Of a DNA stretch of 64,000 nucleotides, positions 17,342 through 26,636 are shown one piece after another (the first letter of the stretch is position 1; every line of letters begins with the position of its first letter). The DNA is from Xanthobacteraceae bacterium (lineage in GTDB: Bacteria; Pseudomonadota; Alphaproteobacteria; Rhizobiales; Xanthobacteraceae), in contig JALHRD010000001.1 of assembly GCA_022841625.1 (NCBI GenBank), positions 62,001 to 126,000 on the forward strand. The letters run 5' to 3'. The translations under genes and the position numbers were made by a program. Below the pieces are notes generated by a model. The model saw only the letters and a list, made by a program, of their open reading frames with translations. It had not been told where the DNA came from and did not search any database.

Positions 17342-19810
17342 TCAATACAGGCCGCCAGTTCCACGCGGCGACAGGAAACCGGGCGGACCCGATGGTGGCG
17401 GCGGCGCAATCGGCCGGCCTTCGGGGTCGGTAAGGCCGACGACAGCGTTGCTGTCGGGCGGCGCGGTGCCGGGCTTGAATGCTTCGAGAATCGACTGCTC
17501 TCCCGGCGTGGAGCGCATGCCGGTGCGCGGATTGACGCGAATGAGCTTGATCCCCGCCGGCACATGGAACGGGATCGCCGGCCGGTCCACCAGCGCAATC
17601 TTCAAGAAGTCCTTGACGATCGGCGCCGCAAGCTGGCCACCCGTGCCGCCGCGGCCAAGATGCCGCGGCTTGTCGTAACCGACATAAACGCCAACCACCA
17701 ATTCAGGCGAAAAGCCGATGAACCAGGCGTCCTTTTCGTCGTTGGTGGTGCCGGTTTTTCCGGCGATCGGCTTGCCGACCTCCCGCACCACGGTGGCGGT
17801 GCCGCGCTCCACCACGCCCTGCATCATCGAGGTGATCTGGTAGGCGGTCATTGGATCGAGCACACGCTCGCGCCGATCGACCAAAGTGGGCTCGGATACG
17901 CCATCGCTCCAACCTTCGGCGCTACAGCCGCGGCATTCGCGCTGGTCGTGCCGATAGACGGTGCGGCCGTAGCGATCTTGAATCCGGTCGATCAGGGTCG
18001 GCGTGATCTTGCGGCCGCCATTGTCGAACATAGCGTAGGCCGCGGTCATGCGTAGCAGGGTGGTTTCACCAGCGCCCAGCACGAACGAAATATACGGATT
18101 GGGATTGTCGTAGATGCCGAACCGCCTGGCGTATTCGCCGATTAGCGGCATGCCGAGATCCTGCGCCAGCCGCACCGTCATCACGTTGCGCGAGCGTTCG
18201 ATGCCGAACCGTAGCGTCGAGGGGCCGTAGAACTTGCCTTCGTAGTTTTCCGGCCGCCACACGCCGGAGCCGGTGTCGATTTCAAGCGGCGCGTCGAGCA
18301 CGACGCTCGACGGCGTATAGCCATTGTCGAGCGCGGCGGCGTAGACCAGCGGCTTGAACGACGAACCGGGCTGGCGCAACGCTTGGGTCGCGCGGTTGAA
18401 TTGGCTTTGATCGAACGAGAAGCCGCCCACCATCGCGAACACCCGGCCGGTGCGCGGATCGAGTGCAACAATACCGCCGGAGACTTCCGGTATCTGACGC
18501 AAGCGGAACTGCCCTTCCCGCTCGTTCACCGGTTCGACGTAAATGACGTCGCCGACCTCCAGCACTTGCGATATTCGTGTCGGCGTGCGACCGCGGGCGG
18601 GGCCGGACGCCGGCTTCGCCCAGCGCACCCCATCGAGCCCGATCGCACCATGATCGCGCTGCCGAGACAAAGCGCCACCCGGCTCACGCGCCGGCTGGAA
18701 ACCGATCCGCGCGCTTTGTTCGGTGACTTCGAGCACCGCCGCCAGTCGCCACGGCGCGATATCCGACAGCGCCTTAACATCGGCCAGCCGCGCGCCCCAA
18801 TCGCCGGCGACTTCAACCTTCTGGATCGCGCCACGATAGCCGACGCCCTCGTCAAAGCGGACCAGGCCATCGACCAGCGTCTTGCGCGCCGCCTTTTGCA
18901 AATTGGGGTCGAGCGTGGTGCGAACCGAGAGACCGCCCTCATACAGTTTCTTCTCACCGTATTTATCGTTGATGTAGCGGCGGACTTCCTCGGCGAAATA
19001 TTCGGAAGCCGCGATCTGCGCGCCGGTCGAACGGGTCGTCACCACCAACTGGTCGCGCCGCGCCGCGTCGGCGGCCTGCGCCGTGATGTGCCGGTCTTCC
19101 AGCATGCGGTCGATGACATAATTGCGACGCGCGATCGCGTCGTCGCGGCGGCGGAACGGATGATAATTGTTCGGCCCCTTCGGCAGCGCCGCGAGATAGG
19201 CGGCTTCCGGCAGCGTGAGCTCGTGCACCGATTTATTGAAGTAGAGCAGCGAGGCCGCCGCCACACCATAGGCGCCAATGCCGAGATAGATCTCATTGAG
19301 ATAAAGCTCGAGAATCCTCTCCTTGGAGAAGGCGCGCTCGATCTTCATCGCCAGCAGCGCTTCCTTGATCTTGCGCGTAACCGAAACTTCGTTGGTCAAA
19401 AGGAAGTTCTTGGCGACCTGTTGGGTGATCGTCGAAGCCCCTTGCGGCCGGCGGCCGGAGCCATAATTTTGCACATAGGCCAAAGTGGCGCGGGCGATAC
19501 CGTTAAAATCCAATCCGCCGTGTTCGTAGAAGCTCTTGTCCTCGGCCGCGATGAAGGCGTTGATCACCATTTTGGGCACAGCCTGGATCGGCAGATAGAG
19601 CCGCCGCTCGCGGGCATATTCCGCAAGCAGTTGTCCGTCCGCGGCATGCACCCGCGTCATCACCGCGGGCTCGTAGTCCTGCAACTGCGAATAATCCGGC
19701 AGGTCCTTGGAGAAGTGCCACAGGAGCCCGGCCGCAGCTGTGACCCCGACCAGGAACACGATGGTTCCGCCGGCAAAAATCCAGCCCATAAAGCGCAATA
19801 ACAATCTCAT
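17342..19810 (-). CDS. mrcA: Penicillin-binding protein 1A (bifunctional peptidoglycan synthase)
   Basis: An 822-residue class A PBP that polymerises lipid II and cross-links the strands at the inner membrane. After the N-terminal anchor (about residues 10-33) the glycosyltransferase domain shows EDKSFYEHGG and GASTITQQVAKN. The transpeptidase domain shows the SxxK motif in RQPGSSFKPLVY, the second motif in IERSRNVMT (S-x-N) and KTGTTNDEKDAW. All catalytic motifs are intact. It lies between amiC and prfB on the minus strand, the usual alphaproteobacterial order. Confidence 0.96.
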   Translation of the reverse strand: MRLLLRFMGWIFAGGTIVFLVGVTAAAGLLWHFSKDLPDYSQLQDYEPAVMTRVHAADGQLLAEYARERRLYLPIQAVPKMVINAFIAAEDKSFYEHGGLDFNGIARATLAYVQNYGSGRRPQGASTITQQVAKNFLLTNEVSVTRKIKEALLAMKIERAFSKERILELYLNEIYLGIGAYGVAAASLLYFNKSVHELTLPEAAYLAALPKGPNNYHPFRRRDDAIARRNYVIDRMLEDRHITAQAADAARRDQLVVTTRSTGAQIAASEYFAEEVRRYINDKYGEKKLYEGGLSVRTTLDPNLQKAARKTLVDGLVRFDEGVGYRGAIQKVEVAGDWGARLADVKALSDIAPWRLAAVLEVTEQSARIGFQPAREPGGALSRQRDHGAIGLDGVRWAKPASGPARGRTPTRISQVLEVGDVIYVEPVNEREGQFRLRQIPEVSGGIVALDPRTGRVFAMVGGFSFDQSQFNRATQALRQPGSSFKPLVYAAALDNGYTPSSVVLDAPLEIDTGSGVWRPENYEGKFYGPSTLRFGIERSRNVMTVRLAQDLGMPLIGEYARRFGIYDNPNPYISFVLGAGETTLLRMTAAYAMFDNGGRKITPTLIDRIQDRYGRTVYRHDQRECRGCSAEGWSDGVSEPTLVDRRERVLDPMTAYQITSMMQGVVERGTATVVREVGKPIAGKTGTTNDEKDAWFIGFSPELVVGVYVGYDKPRHLGRGGTGGQLAAPIVKDFLKIALVDRPAIPFHVPAGIKLIRVNPRTGMRSTPGEQSILEAFKPGTAPPDSNAVVGLTDPEGRPIAPPPPSGPPGFLSPRGTGGLY

Positions 19811-19976
19811 GACCGATGGCCTGCCTGTGCCCGCACCAGCACCCCGTTTCCGAAGTCCCTAACCACGTTTTTCCGCAAGCGCCGTAAGCGCTTCAGGTCG
19901 GCGGCGCTAAGCCGCAAAATCCTGGTTTTTTATGTTGAAACTGAGGCTGCTGTCGCATGGCCCTAACTGGTTAATT

Positions 19977-21203
19977 TTAGCGCGGCCGGCCGCTGCCGGC
20001 AATGCGGGCGGAAAAGTAACTATCCACAGCCCGGGCAATCGCGGCCGCCGTGCGGTTGCGCCAAGCGTCCGAGGTCAAAGACTTGAGATCGCCGCGGTTC
20101 GACACATAGCCGAGTTCGACCAGCACCGAGGGCACGTCCGGCGCCCGCAGCACCCGAAACCCCGCCGAGCGCAGCGGGTCCCGGTGCATGCGCGTCGCAT
20201 TGCGCATTTCGGTGACCAGACCGCGTGCGAACTGCACCGAAAACGTCTTGGTCTCGCGCCGCGCCAGATCGAACAGGATATCGGCCACGTCGTCGGGTTC
20301 GGCCGACAGATCGATGCCGGCGATCGCGTCGACACCGTTTTCGCTATCGGCGAGCCGCGCCGCGGCGGCATCCGATGCGGTGTCCGACAAGGTATAGATC
20401 GTCGCGCCTTGGGCGTCGCCATCGCCGCGCGCCAAGGCGTCGGCATGAATCGAAACCAATAGCCCCGCTTGCCGCGCACGCGCCATGTTGACCCGCTCGG
20501 CGAGCGGAATAAACGTATCGTCGGAACGCGTCATCATCACGCGATAGCGCCCGGTCTTTTCGATGTGATCGCGCAGCAGCAGCGAAAATTCGAGAACGAT
20601 CGCCTTTTCGAGTTCCCCGCTCGCGGCGCGCGTGCCGTTGTCGATACCGCCGTGCCCCGGATCGAGTACGATCAATGGGCGCGGATCGGCTTTATCGTCG
20701 GGTGCTGGCGGCGGCCGCTTGGCCGCCATGTCCGGCGCACGGTTTTCCAAGGCGATGGCGCGCAGGAAAGCCTCATGATCGACCGCCGTCAGATCGAGCA
20801 CCAGCCGGGCCGGCTGGTCGTTGGAGGATTCGATCACGAAGGCCCGATCGACGCGGGCCGGCTTGGCGAGATCGATGACCATGCGGGAGCCGCCTTGCAT
20901 GACAAGGCCATAGCGGAACGCCTTGATCAGGCCGCGGCCAGTCTCACCGGTGCGAGCCGGAAACTGGAAAGCCACCTGCGGCATGTCGATGACCACCCGA
21001 TAGGGGTTGGCCAACACGAAAGCGCGAATGTCCAATTTGTGGCTGACATCGACGACGAACCGGGTTTGCTTTTCATCGCCGCCGACCCGTACCGCGCTGG
21101 CGACCGGAAAATCGCCGGCCGCGCCGGCCGGTTCGCCGGCCCAGAGACCGCCGAGGAAACCGGTGACAATGACCAGAACCCAAAATGCTGGGCGGATAGA
21201 CAT
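19977..21203 (-). CDS. amiC: N-acetylmuramoyl-L-alanine amidase with AMIN domain
   Basis: 408 residues: a signal peptide (about 1-29), an N-terminal AMIN domain that binds peptidoglycan (about 35-150), a proline-rich linker and a C-terminal Amidase_3 domain. Zinc-site motifs are intact: LDPGHGGIDNGT, the E in the ELEKAIVLEF helix, SIHADA and the final catalytic Glu in VELGYVSN. It cleaves stem peptides from glycan strands during cell separation. The symbol follows the AMIN-Amidase_3 architecture; it could equally be named amiA/B by other criteria. It is divergent from rne. Confidence 0.92.
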   Translation of the reverse strand: MSIRPAFWVLVIVTGFLGGLWAGEPAGAAGDFPVASAVRVGGDEKQTRFVVDVSHKLDIRAFVLANPYRVVIDMPQVAFQFPARTGETGRGLIKAFRYGLVMQGGSRMVIDLAKPARVDRAFVIESSNDQPARLVLDLTAVDHEAFLRAIALENRAPDMAAKRPPPAPDDKADPRPLIVLDPGHGGIDNGTRAASGELEKAIVLEFSLLLRDHIEKTGRYRVMMTRSDDTFIPLAERVNMARARQAGLLVSIHADALARGDGDAQGATIYTLSDTASDAAAARLADSENGVDAIAGIDLSAEPDDVADILFDLARRETKTFSVQFARGLVTEMRNATRMHRDPLRSAGFRVLRAPDVPSVLVELGYVSNRGDLKSLTSDAWRNRTAAAIARAVDSYFSARIAGSGRPR

Positions 21204-21860
21204 CGAATCCCCGAGCCCCTCCGAACGCCCCTCTTACCCCATTAGAGGGACGCGGTTAATCATTTCTTAACTGTCAGGGAAAGTGTGGCGCCGACGGGGC
21301 ATCGGCCAGAGGCAGCTTGCCAACACCCCCGCCCAGCCGTAAGAAGGACCGGCTGACGGTTAACAATTCCGGTTATGCCGCGTTCGACATCCGGCAGGCC
21401 CGCTTTTAGGACCATCCCACCGATCGAATGGGGTGGTCATTCGGGCCGGTAAAGGCGACCACAGCGCCCCCATAAGGTGCGCGGCGGTCACCAGCCGATG
21501 CTCATGTAGAGGACAACCGGGTCGTACGAGATAACGCTCTCGGGCAACGGTTTGGCGGCCTTACGATCAAGCCGCAATACCGCCCAAGGTCGTCAGCCAG
21601 GAACCTGCGGCGGCGCAAATGCGCAGTCGCACCTTAACGGGCCGAGGTCATGCTTCGACCACGCATCCAGCAACACCCCCATCGCTACCTGAGCGAGGCT
21701 GCGTCGTACAACGACGTCCCCGCCGGCGATGGCTGCGTCGCAATTGCGAAGCGCGCCCATCCATTCCCCCAGCTTGCCGATTCAAGATCGCGCCGTCTGA
21801 TTTCGCCCTTGTGGCGAGGCATGACTGCCGCGCCCGGATCGGCGTTCAAGAGAACAATCA
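21204..21860 (+). other. 657-bp gap upstream of rne, probable promoter and long 5' leader
   Basis: No convincing gene is present. The gap separates amiC (minus strand) and rne (plus strand) and must hold both promoters. A 5-bp inverted repeat CCACC...GGTGG lies at about 21418-21436. A long structured 5' UTR that RNase E cleaves to control its own level is known for rne in E. coli. A similar role here is inferred only from the length of the gap. Confidence 0.4.
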
Positions 21861-24692
21861 ATGCCCAACAAGATGCTTATCGATGCCACCCACCCGGAGG
21901 AGACCCGGGTGGTGGTGCTGCGCGGCAATCGCGTCGAAGAATTCGACTTCGAATCTGCCAATCGTAAACAACTTCGCGGCAACATCTACCTGGCGAAAGT
22001 CACGCGGGTAGAACCCTCGCTGCAGGCCGCGTTTGTGGATTACGGCGGCAATCGCCACGGCTTCCTCGCCTTCAGCGAAATTCATCCAGACTACTACCAA
22101 ATCCCGGTCGCCGATCGGCAAGCGCTGATCGACGAGGAGGAGCGCGCGCAGCGCGAAGCCGACGCCGAGGCCGACAATTATGCGCGGCGGCGCTCCGAGC
22201 GCGAGCAGCCGTCGGCGCACCGGCAGGACCGAATCGCAAGCGATCCGCTCGACGATGATGGCCAGGCCATGACGGCGGCGTCCGAGATCACGACATCGTC
22301 CGACGATCGCGATGCGCCGCAGTCGGAGGCCGCGCCGACGATGGCGAACGCCGACGAGACCCGGGCTGATTTCTCGCAATCACAATCTGCCGAAGACCAC
22401 GCCGATACGCCCGCCTCCGACCGGCGCGCCGAAGCCGGCGACCAATCGGCCGAAACCGCCGATCGCGACGACCGCGGCGGCGACGACCATGGCGACGAGC
22501 GCAATGACGGCGCCAACATCACGGAAGTCTCCCGCGCCGGAAACGGCAGCGACGACGAGTCGATCGAGTCGGTCGGCGGCGCCGATGCGATGGAAGAAGT
22601 GCCCGAGCGAACCCATCGCCCGCGCCGGCAATACAAGATTCAAGAAGTCATCAAGCGCCGACAAGTCATGCTGGTGCAGGTCGTCAAGGAAGAGCGCGGC
22701 ACCAAGGGCGCGGCGCTGACCACTTATCTCTCGCTCGCCGGCCGCTATTCGGTGCTGATGCCAAACACCGCCCGCGGCGGCGGCATTAGCCGCAAGATCA
22801 CCGACGCGCAGGACCGTCGCCGCCTCAAGGAGGTCGCTCAGGATCTCGAAGTGCCGGAAGGCATGGGCGTGATCCTGCGCACCGCCGGCGCAAGCCGCAC
22901 CAAGATGGAAGTGACACGCGACTTCGAATATCTCCTGCGGCTATGGGAGAATGTCCGCGACCTGACGCTAAAATCCACCGCGCCGACGCTGGTGTACGAG
23001 GAAGGCTCGCTGATCAAACGCTCGATCCGCGATCTCTACAGCAAGGACATTGAGGAAATCCTGGTTGGCGGCGACGCCGGCTATCGGGAAGCACGCGACT
23101 TCATGCGCATGCTGATGCCGAGCCACGCCAAAAACGTGAAACCGTTCCACGACATCCTGCCGATTTTCTCCCGCTTCGGCATCGAACACCAGCTCGACGC
23201 CATGTTCCAGCCGGTGGTGCAGCTTCGTTCCGGTGGCTACATCGTCATCAACCAAACCGAAGCGCTGGTCGCGATCGACGTCAATTCCGGCCGCGCAACG
23301 CGCGAGCACCACATCGAGGACACCGCGCTCAAGACCAACATGGAAGCGGCCGAAGAGATCGCGCGGCAACTGCGGTTGCGCGATCTGGCCGGCCTCGTGG
23401 TCATCGACTTCATCGACATGGACGAGAAGCGCAACAACCGGACCGTCGAACGGCGCCTCAAGGAAGCGCTCAAACAAGACCGCGCACGTATCCAGGTCGG
23501 CCACATTTCGCATTTCGGGCTGCTCGAAATGTCGCGGCAGCGCATCCGCTCAAGCGTGCTCGAGAGCTCAACCGACAAGTGCCCGCAATGCGGTGGCACC
23601 GGCCATGTGCGTTCGGTGTCGTCGGTTTCGCTCCAACTTCTGCGCTCGATCGAGGAGCAATTGCTCAAGGGCGCGACCCACAATCTCATCGTGCGCACCC
23701 GCACGGAAATCGCGCTCTATCTGCTCAACCACAAGCGCGCGCATTTGCGCACGCTGGAAGAGCGTTTCCAGATCGTCATTACCGTCAATGCCGACGCGAC
23801 CATCTCCGGCCAAGTGTCCTACGTCGTCGAAAAGGGCGAACTAGTCCACAGCGCCGAACAGGCCAAGGCCATCGCGGCCCAGCCGATCGCCGCGCCGCCG
23901 ATGCTCGATGACGAGGAAGACGGCGAGTTCACCGAAGATGGCGAAGACGATGAAGCGATTGAAGAGCGCGAGATCGAAGCTGAAGCGCCGACGCCCACGG
24001 ACGGCGATCGATCGGACGAGCCGCGCGGCGAACACGAAGGCCGCGTGCGGCGACGCCGGCGACGCGGCCGTCGCGGCGGCGGCAGCGATGAGCCGCGCAG
24101 CTTGACCCACGACACCGCGGCCGAGCATCTGGTCGTACACGCGAGCGACGACGAAGGCGCCATGCCCACGGAGGCCGAAGACGCAATCGAGGCGACCGGC
24201 GACGCGGCTGGCGAAGGCGCAGCGAATCCAGTCGATCGCAACAGCCCCGAGGGCCGACGCCGGCGGCGTGGCCGCCGCGGCGGGCGGCGCAATCGTCGCG
24301 ACCGCAATGGCGACGGTCAACGAGCGCCGTTAGAGGCCGGCACCTCGGTTGAGGATGACCGCGGCGCCGAAGCCGCCGAACCGACGTCCACGCACGAACC
24401 CTCGTTCGAGCCGCGCGAGATATATTCGCGGCCCCACGAGGATCGCGATCAGCCGGCGGCCTCGTTCGAGCCGCCGGCACCGCAGGTCATGCCGGAACCA
24501 TCAGCGCCGCCGACCTCCGCCGAAAGCCCGGCGCAGCGGCGACGCTCCACCGTGCGCGAACCGGCGCCGATCGGCCCAACTGAGGCTGTGGCACCTCCGC
24601 CGCCGCCGCCGCAACCGGTGATTGCCGAGATCAGCACGTCGCCGGAAGCCGACGAGCAACCGCGACGCTCGGGCTGGTGGCGCCGCCGGTAG
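21861..24692 (+). CDS. rne: Ribonuclease E
   Basis: A 943-residue endoribonuclease, the core of the RNA degradosome. It starts with the conserved MPNKMLIDATHPEETRVVVL. The S1 RNA-binding region is split by an acidic, low-complexity insert (about residues 95-250), as in other alphaproteobacteria. The DNase I-like catalytic region includes ALVAIDVNSGRAT and VVIDFIDM. The zinc-link motif is in DKCPQCGGTGH. The C-terminal 250 residues are disordered, with Arg-rich RNA-binding patches (RRRRRGRRGG) and Pro-rich ends, probably for partner binding. Confidence 0.96.
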   Translation: MPNKMLIDATHPEETRVVVLRGNRVEEFDFESANRKQLRGNIYLAKVTRVEPSLQAAFVDYGGNRHGFLAFSEIHPDYYQIPVADRQALIDEEERAQREADAEADNYARRRSEREQPSAHRQDRIASDPLDDDGQAMTAASEITTSSDDRDAPQSEAAPTMANADETRADFSQSQSAEDHADTPASDRRAEAGDQSAETADRDDRGGDDHGDERNDGANITEVSRAGNGSDDESIESVGGADAMEEVPERTHRPRRQYKIQEVIKRRQVMLVQVVKEERGTKGAALTTYLSLAGRYSVLMPNTARGGGISRKITDAQDRRRLKEVAQDLEVPEGMGVILRTAGASRTKMEVTRDFEYLLRLWENVRDLTLKSTAPTLVYEEGSLIKRSIRDLYSKDIEEILVGGDAGYREARDFMRMLMPSHAKNVKPFHDILPIFSRFGIEHQLDAMFQPVVQLRSGGYIVINQTEALVAIDVNSGRATREHHIEDTALKTNMEAAEEIARQLRLRDLAGLVVIDFIDMDEKRNNRTVERRLKEALKQDRARIQVGHISHFGLLEMSRQRIRSSVLESSTDKCPQCGGTGHVRSVSSVSLQLLRSIEEQLLKGATHNLIVRTRTEIALYLLNHKRAHLRTLEERFQIVITVNADATISGQVSYVVEKGELVHSAEQAKAIAAQPIAAPPMLDDEEDGEFTEDGEDDEAIEEREIEAEAPTPTDGDRSDEPRGEHEGRVRRRRRRGRRGGGSDEPRSLTHDTAAEHLVVHASDDEGAMPTEAEDAIEATGDAAGEGAANPVDRNSPEGRRRRRGRRGGRRNRRDRNGDGQRAPLEAGTSVEDDRGAEAAEPTSTHEPSFEPREIYSRPHEDRDQPAASFEPPAPQVMPEPSAPPTSAESPAQRRRSTVREPAPIGPTEAVAPPPPPPQPVIAEISTSPEADEQPRRSGWWRRR

Positions 24693-24867
24693 CGTCGGTG
24701 GCTCTCGGTGAGTGGGCGCGGCGCGGCCGCTTGCTGCTCACCGGCCTATCCGGCGCGCGCCGTCGCATGGTTCGCGGCGGTTATGCGAATTGCAATTCCA
24801 CAAAGTCACCTGGACGCAATGCCGCAATGGCCGTTGCCACCCGGTCTGCATGGGTTCGAATGATTGG

Positions 24868-25098
24868 CTAACTGGTCGTCGGCAGCACCAGGATCGCCAA
24901 CGTACGATTGGAAAGGTTCTGCTGATATTGCAAATTCCGATCGGTCGTAATGAACGCCTCGAATTGCGCCTGCGCGCAACTCAAGAGCGATCCATTGTCG
25001 AGTTCGGTCCAGCCGATCTCGAACGCCGTGGACACTTGATGTCCACCCAAGAAGCGGCGTAGGGGCACCGGAGTTCCGTGATCAAAGAGAATTCGCAT
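24868..25098 (-). CDS. DUF5615 PIN-like protein, probable toxin
   Basis: 76 residues starting MRILFDHGTPVPLRRFL, with the second acidic strand in AFITTDRNLQYQQNL and the end LAILVLPT. This is the compact PIN-like fold of DUF5615, with Asp residues at the usual nuclease positions (FDHG, TTDRN). PIN toxins cut RNA. ATG 25098 is preferred over TTG 25104. The gene begins 11 bases after the stop of a DUF433 gene, the standard partner, so the two form a likely toxin-antitoxin pair. Confidence 0.8.
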   Translation of the reverse strand: MRILFDHGTPVPLRRFLGGHQVSTAFEIGWTELDNGSLLSCAQAQFEAFITTDRNLQYQQNLSNRTLAILVLPTTS

Positions 25099-25109
25099 GC
25101 GCAACTTGG

Positions 25110-25328
25110 TTACGCGATCGCCAAGCTACGCTCAGCGTGCCGCAAAACGGTTTCGACCTGCTCGCGTCCGACACCAGGGAACCACTCCAGAAACTCATCA
25201 ATTCGCGCACCGCTTTCGAGATTCTCAAACAGCGCCCGCACCGGCACGCGGGTTCCCTTAAATAACCACGCACCGCCAACTTTTCCTGGCGTGCGTTCCA
25301 CGGCCGGACATTGGCTCCAATCAAGCAT
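25110..25328 (-). CDS. DUF433 family protein, probable antitoxin
   Basis: 72 residues with the DUF433 pattern: AWLFKGTRVPVRALFENLESG followed by a helix-turn-helix-like FLEWFPGVGREQVETVLRHAE. The family binds DNA and is typically encoded just upstream of a DUF5615 PIN-like protein, as here (on the minus strand, 25110 then 25098). It probably neutralises the partner and represses the operon; that role is known for the pair in general and not shown here. Confidence 0.8.
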   Translation of the reverse strand: MLDWSQCPAVERTPGKVGGAWLFKGTRVPVRALFENLESGARIDEFLEWFPGVGREQVETVLRHAERSLAIA

Positions 25329-25408
25329 TGCGGATTCTTACGGGATGCCACGCCTGGCAGCAAGCACAGTTGCGGCGCTGCGATCGCCTCGGCGCCCCGA
25401 AAAACGCC

Positions 25409-26512
25409 CTAATCCCGCACGTATTTCGTCACGCCGCGCACGGTGGCCTCGGCGGTGAATAAGTTGCCCGCCGCGTCGATGGCGATGCCTTCGCCCATGG
25501 CGCCGGCCGGCGTGCCGGTCGGATGCGGCGGGATGAATCCCGTCACCTTGCCGTCCTTCAGACTGCCGATGCGAATGCCCTTGAGCCAACCCGGGTTGCG
25601 TTTCTCGTCCGACTCGGCGTCGGAGGAATAGAGCGTATCGTTGCCATCGATCGCGAGCCCGCTGGGGCGGCTGAACTCCCGGAACTCACCGAGATATTTG
25701 CCGTCCTTGGTCAGGATCTGAACCCGGTGGTTGTGGCGGTCGGCAACAATCAGTCGTCCCCGGGAGTCGAATTTAACCGCATGCGGCGTTCGGAATTCCA
25801 CCGGCCCGGTGCCGGTCTTACCGATGATCCTCAGGAACTTGCCGTTGCGGTCGAACACCGAGATACGTCCGATGAGGTTTGGATCCTCGACATTGGTGTG
25901 GCTCTCCGCCACATAGACGTCGCCGTTGTCCGGGTCGGTCACGACATCGTTCGGATCGGTCAGCGCGTTTGGCGGATTGCCCCGCACGCCGGGGGTGCCC
26001 AGAATCATCAGCACCTTGCCTTCGGGACTGAACTTGACGACCACGCTGCCCTTTTTGTCCTCGCCCGGAAATTTCGCAAGTTCGGCCGGCGTCGCCACCC
26101 GCGCATCGCTGACCCATACATTGCCGTCGCGATCGACATGGATGCCATGCGGCCACACAAACATGCCGCCGCCAAAGCTTCTGACCTCTTTCCCCGATGG
26201 GTCGAACAAGTGGACCGGGTTCGCTTTGGTGCCAAGACAACCCGGCGCGATTCCCGACGAGCAACGGTCGGTCGCCCACACCGAGCGGCCATCGCGATCG
26301 ATGGCGACGCCGTTGGAGCCGCCCCACGGCCTTCCCTCAAGTGTGAGCTGCGCCCAATCGCGGATCACGCGATAGGGATTGGCGCCGCTGTTGACTGGCT
26401 GAACGTTGTGCGTTTGGGCAAGGCCGGTTTCCGCGGCCAGCAACACGACAACCAGCGCGGTCAACCACAATCGCGCAAAAACCGACATCGACATTGCAGC
26501 ATTCGTTTGCAT
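25409..26512 (-). CDS. NHL-repeat beta-propeller protein, exported
   Basis: About 367 residues with a signal peptide (SVFARLWLTALVVVLLAAETGLA) and then six NHL-type repeats, seen as recurring G-x-A-x-D-x-x-G and DRxNHRVQ elements (GVAIDRDGRSVW, GIHVDRDGNVWV, VKFDSRGRLIVADRHNHR, GLAIDGNDTLY, GIAIDAAGNLFTAE). The fold is a beta-propeller similar to peptidylglycine amidating lyase and SMP-30-like proteins. No catalytic function can be assigned. ATG 26512 is preferred, as the frame upstream to 26668 lacks protein character. The gene follows the aspartic protease gene by 125 bp. Confidence 0.8.
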   Translation of the reverse strand: MQTNAAMSMSVFARLWLTALVVVLLAAETGLAQTHNVQPVNSGANPYRVIRDWAQLTLEGRPWGGSNGVAIDRDGRSVWATDRCSSGIAPGCLGTKANPVHLFDPSGKEVRSFGGGMFVWPHGIHVDRDGNVWVSDARVATPAELAKFPGEDKKGSVVVKFSPEGKVLMILGTPGVRGNPPNALTDPNDVVTDPDNGDVYVAESHTNVEDPNLIGRISVFDRNGKFLRIIGKTGTGPVEFRTPHAVKFDSRGRLIVADRHNHRVQILTKDGKYLGEFREFSRPSGLAIDGNDTLYSSDAESDEKRNPGWLKGIRIGSLKDGKVTGFIPPHPTGTPAGAMGEGIAIDAAGNLFTAEATVRGVTKYVRD

Positions 26513-26636
26513 GAGACGCTCGCTTTGAATTTCAGACACCAGCGCGGCTTGGGCTTTGTCCGGCTGCATCACTGTGCACTTTTCCGGCCCTCGGCCACAA
26601 CCGGGTCGGACAGGCCCGACCGCCCGCGGCTGGCTC

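Noticed and set aside
18383-19801. A 472-codon open frame opposite mrcA
   Set aside because: mrcA has all catalytic motifs; the opposite frame has none.
24830-24870. tRNA-like GGTTCGAAT sequence after rne
   Set aside because: The T-loop-like stretch has no matching acceptor, D or anticodon stems around it.
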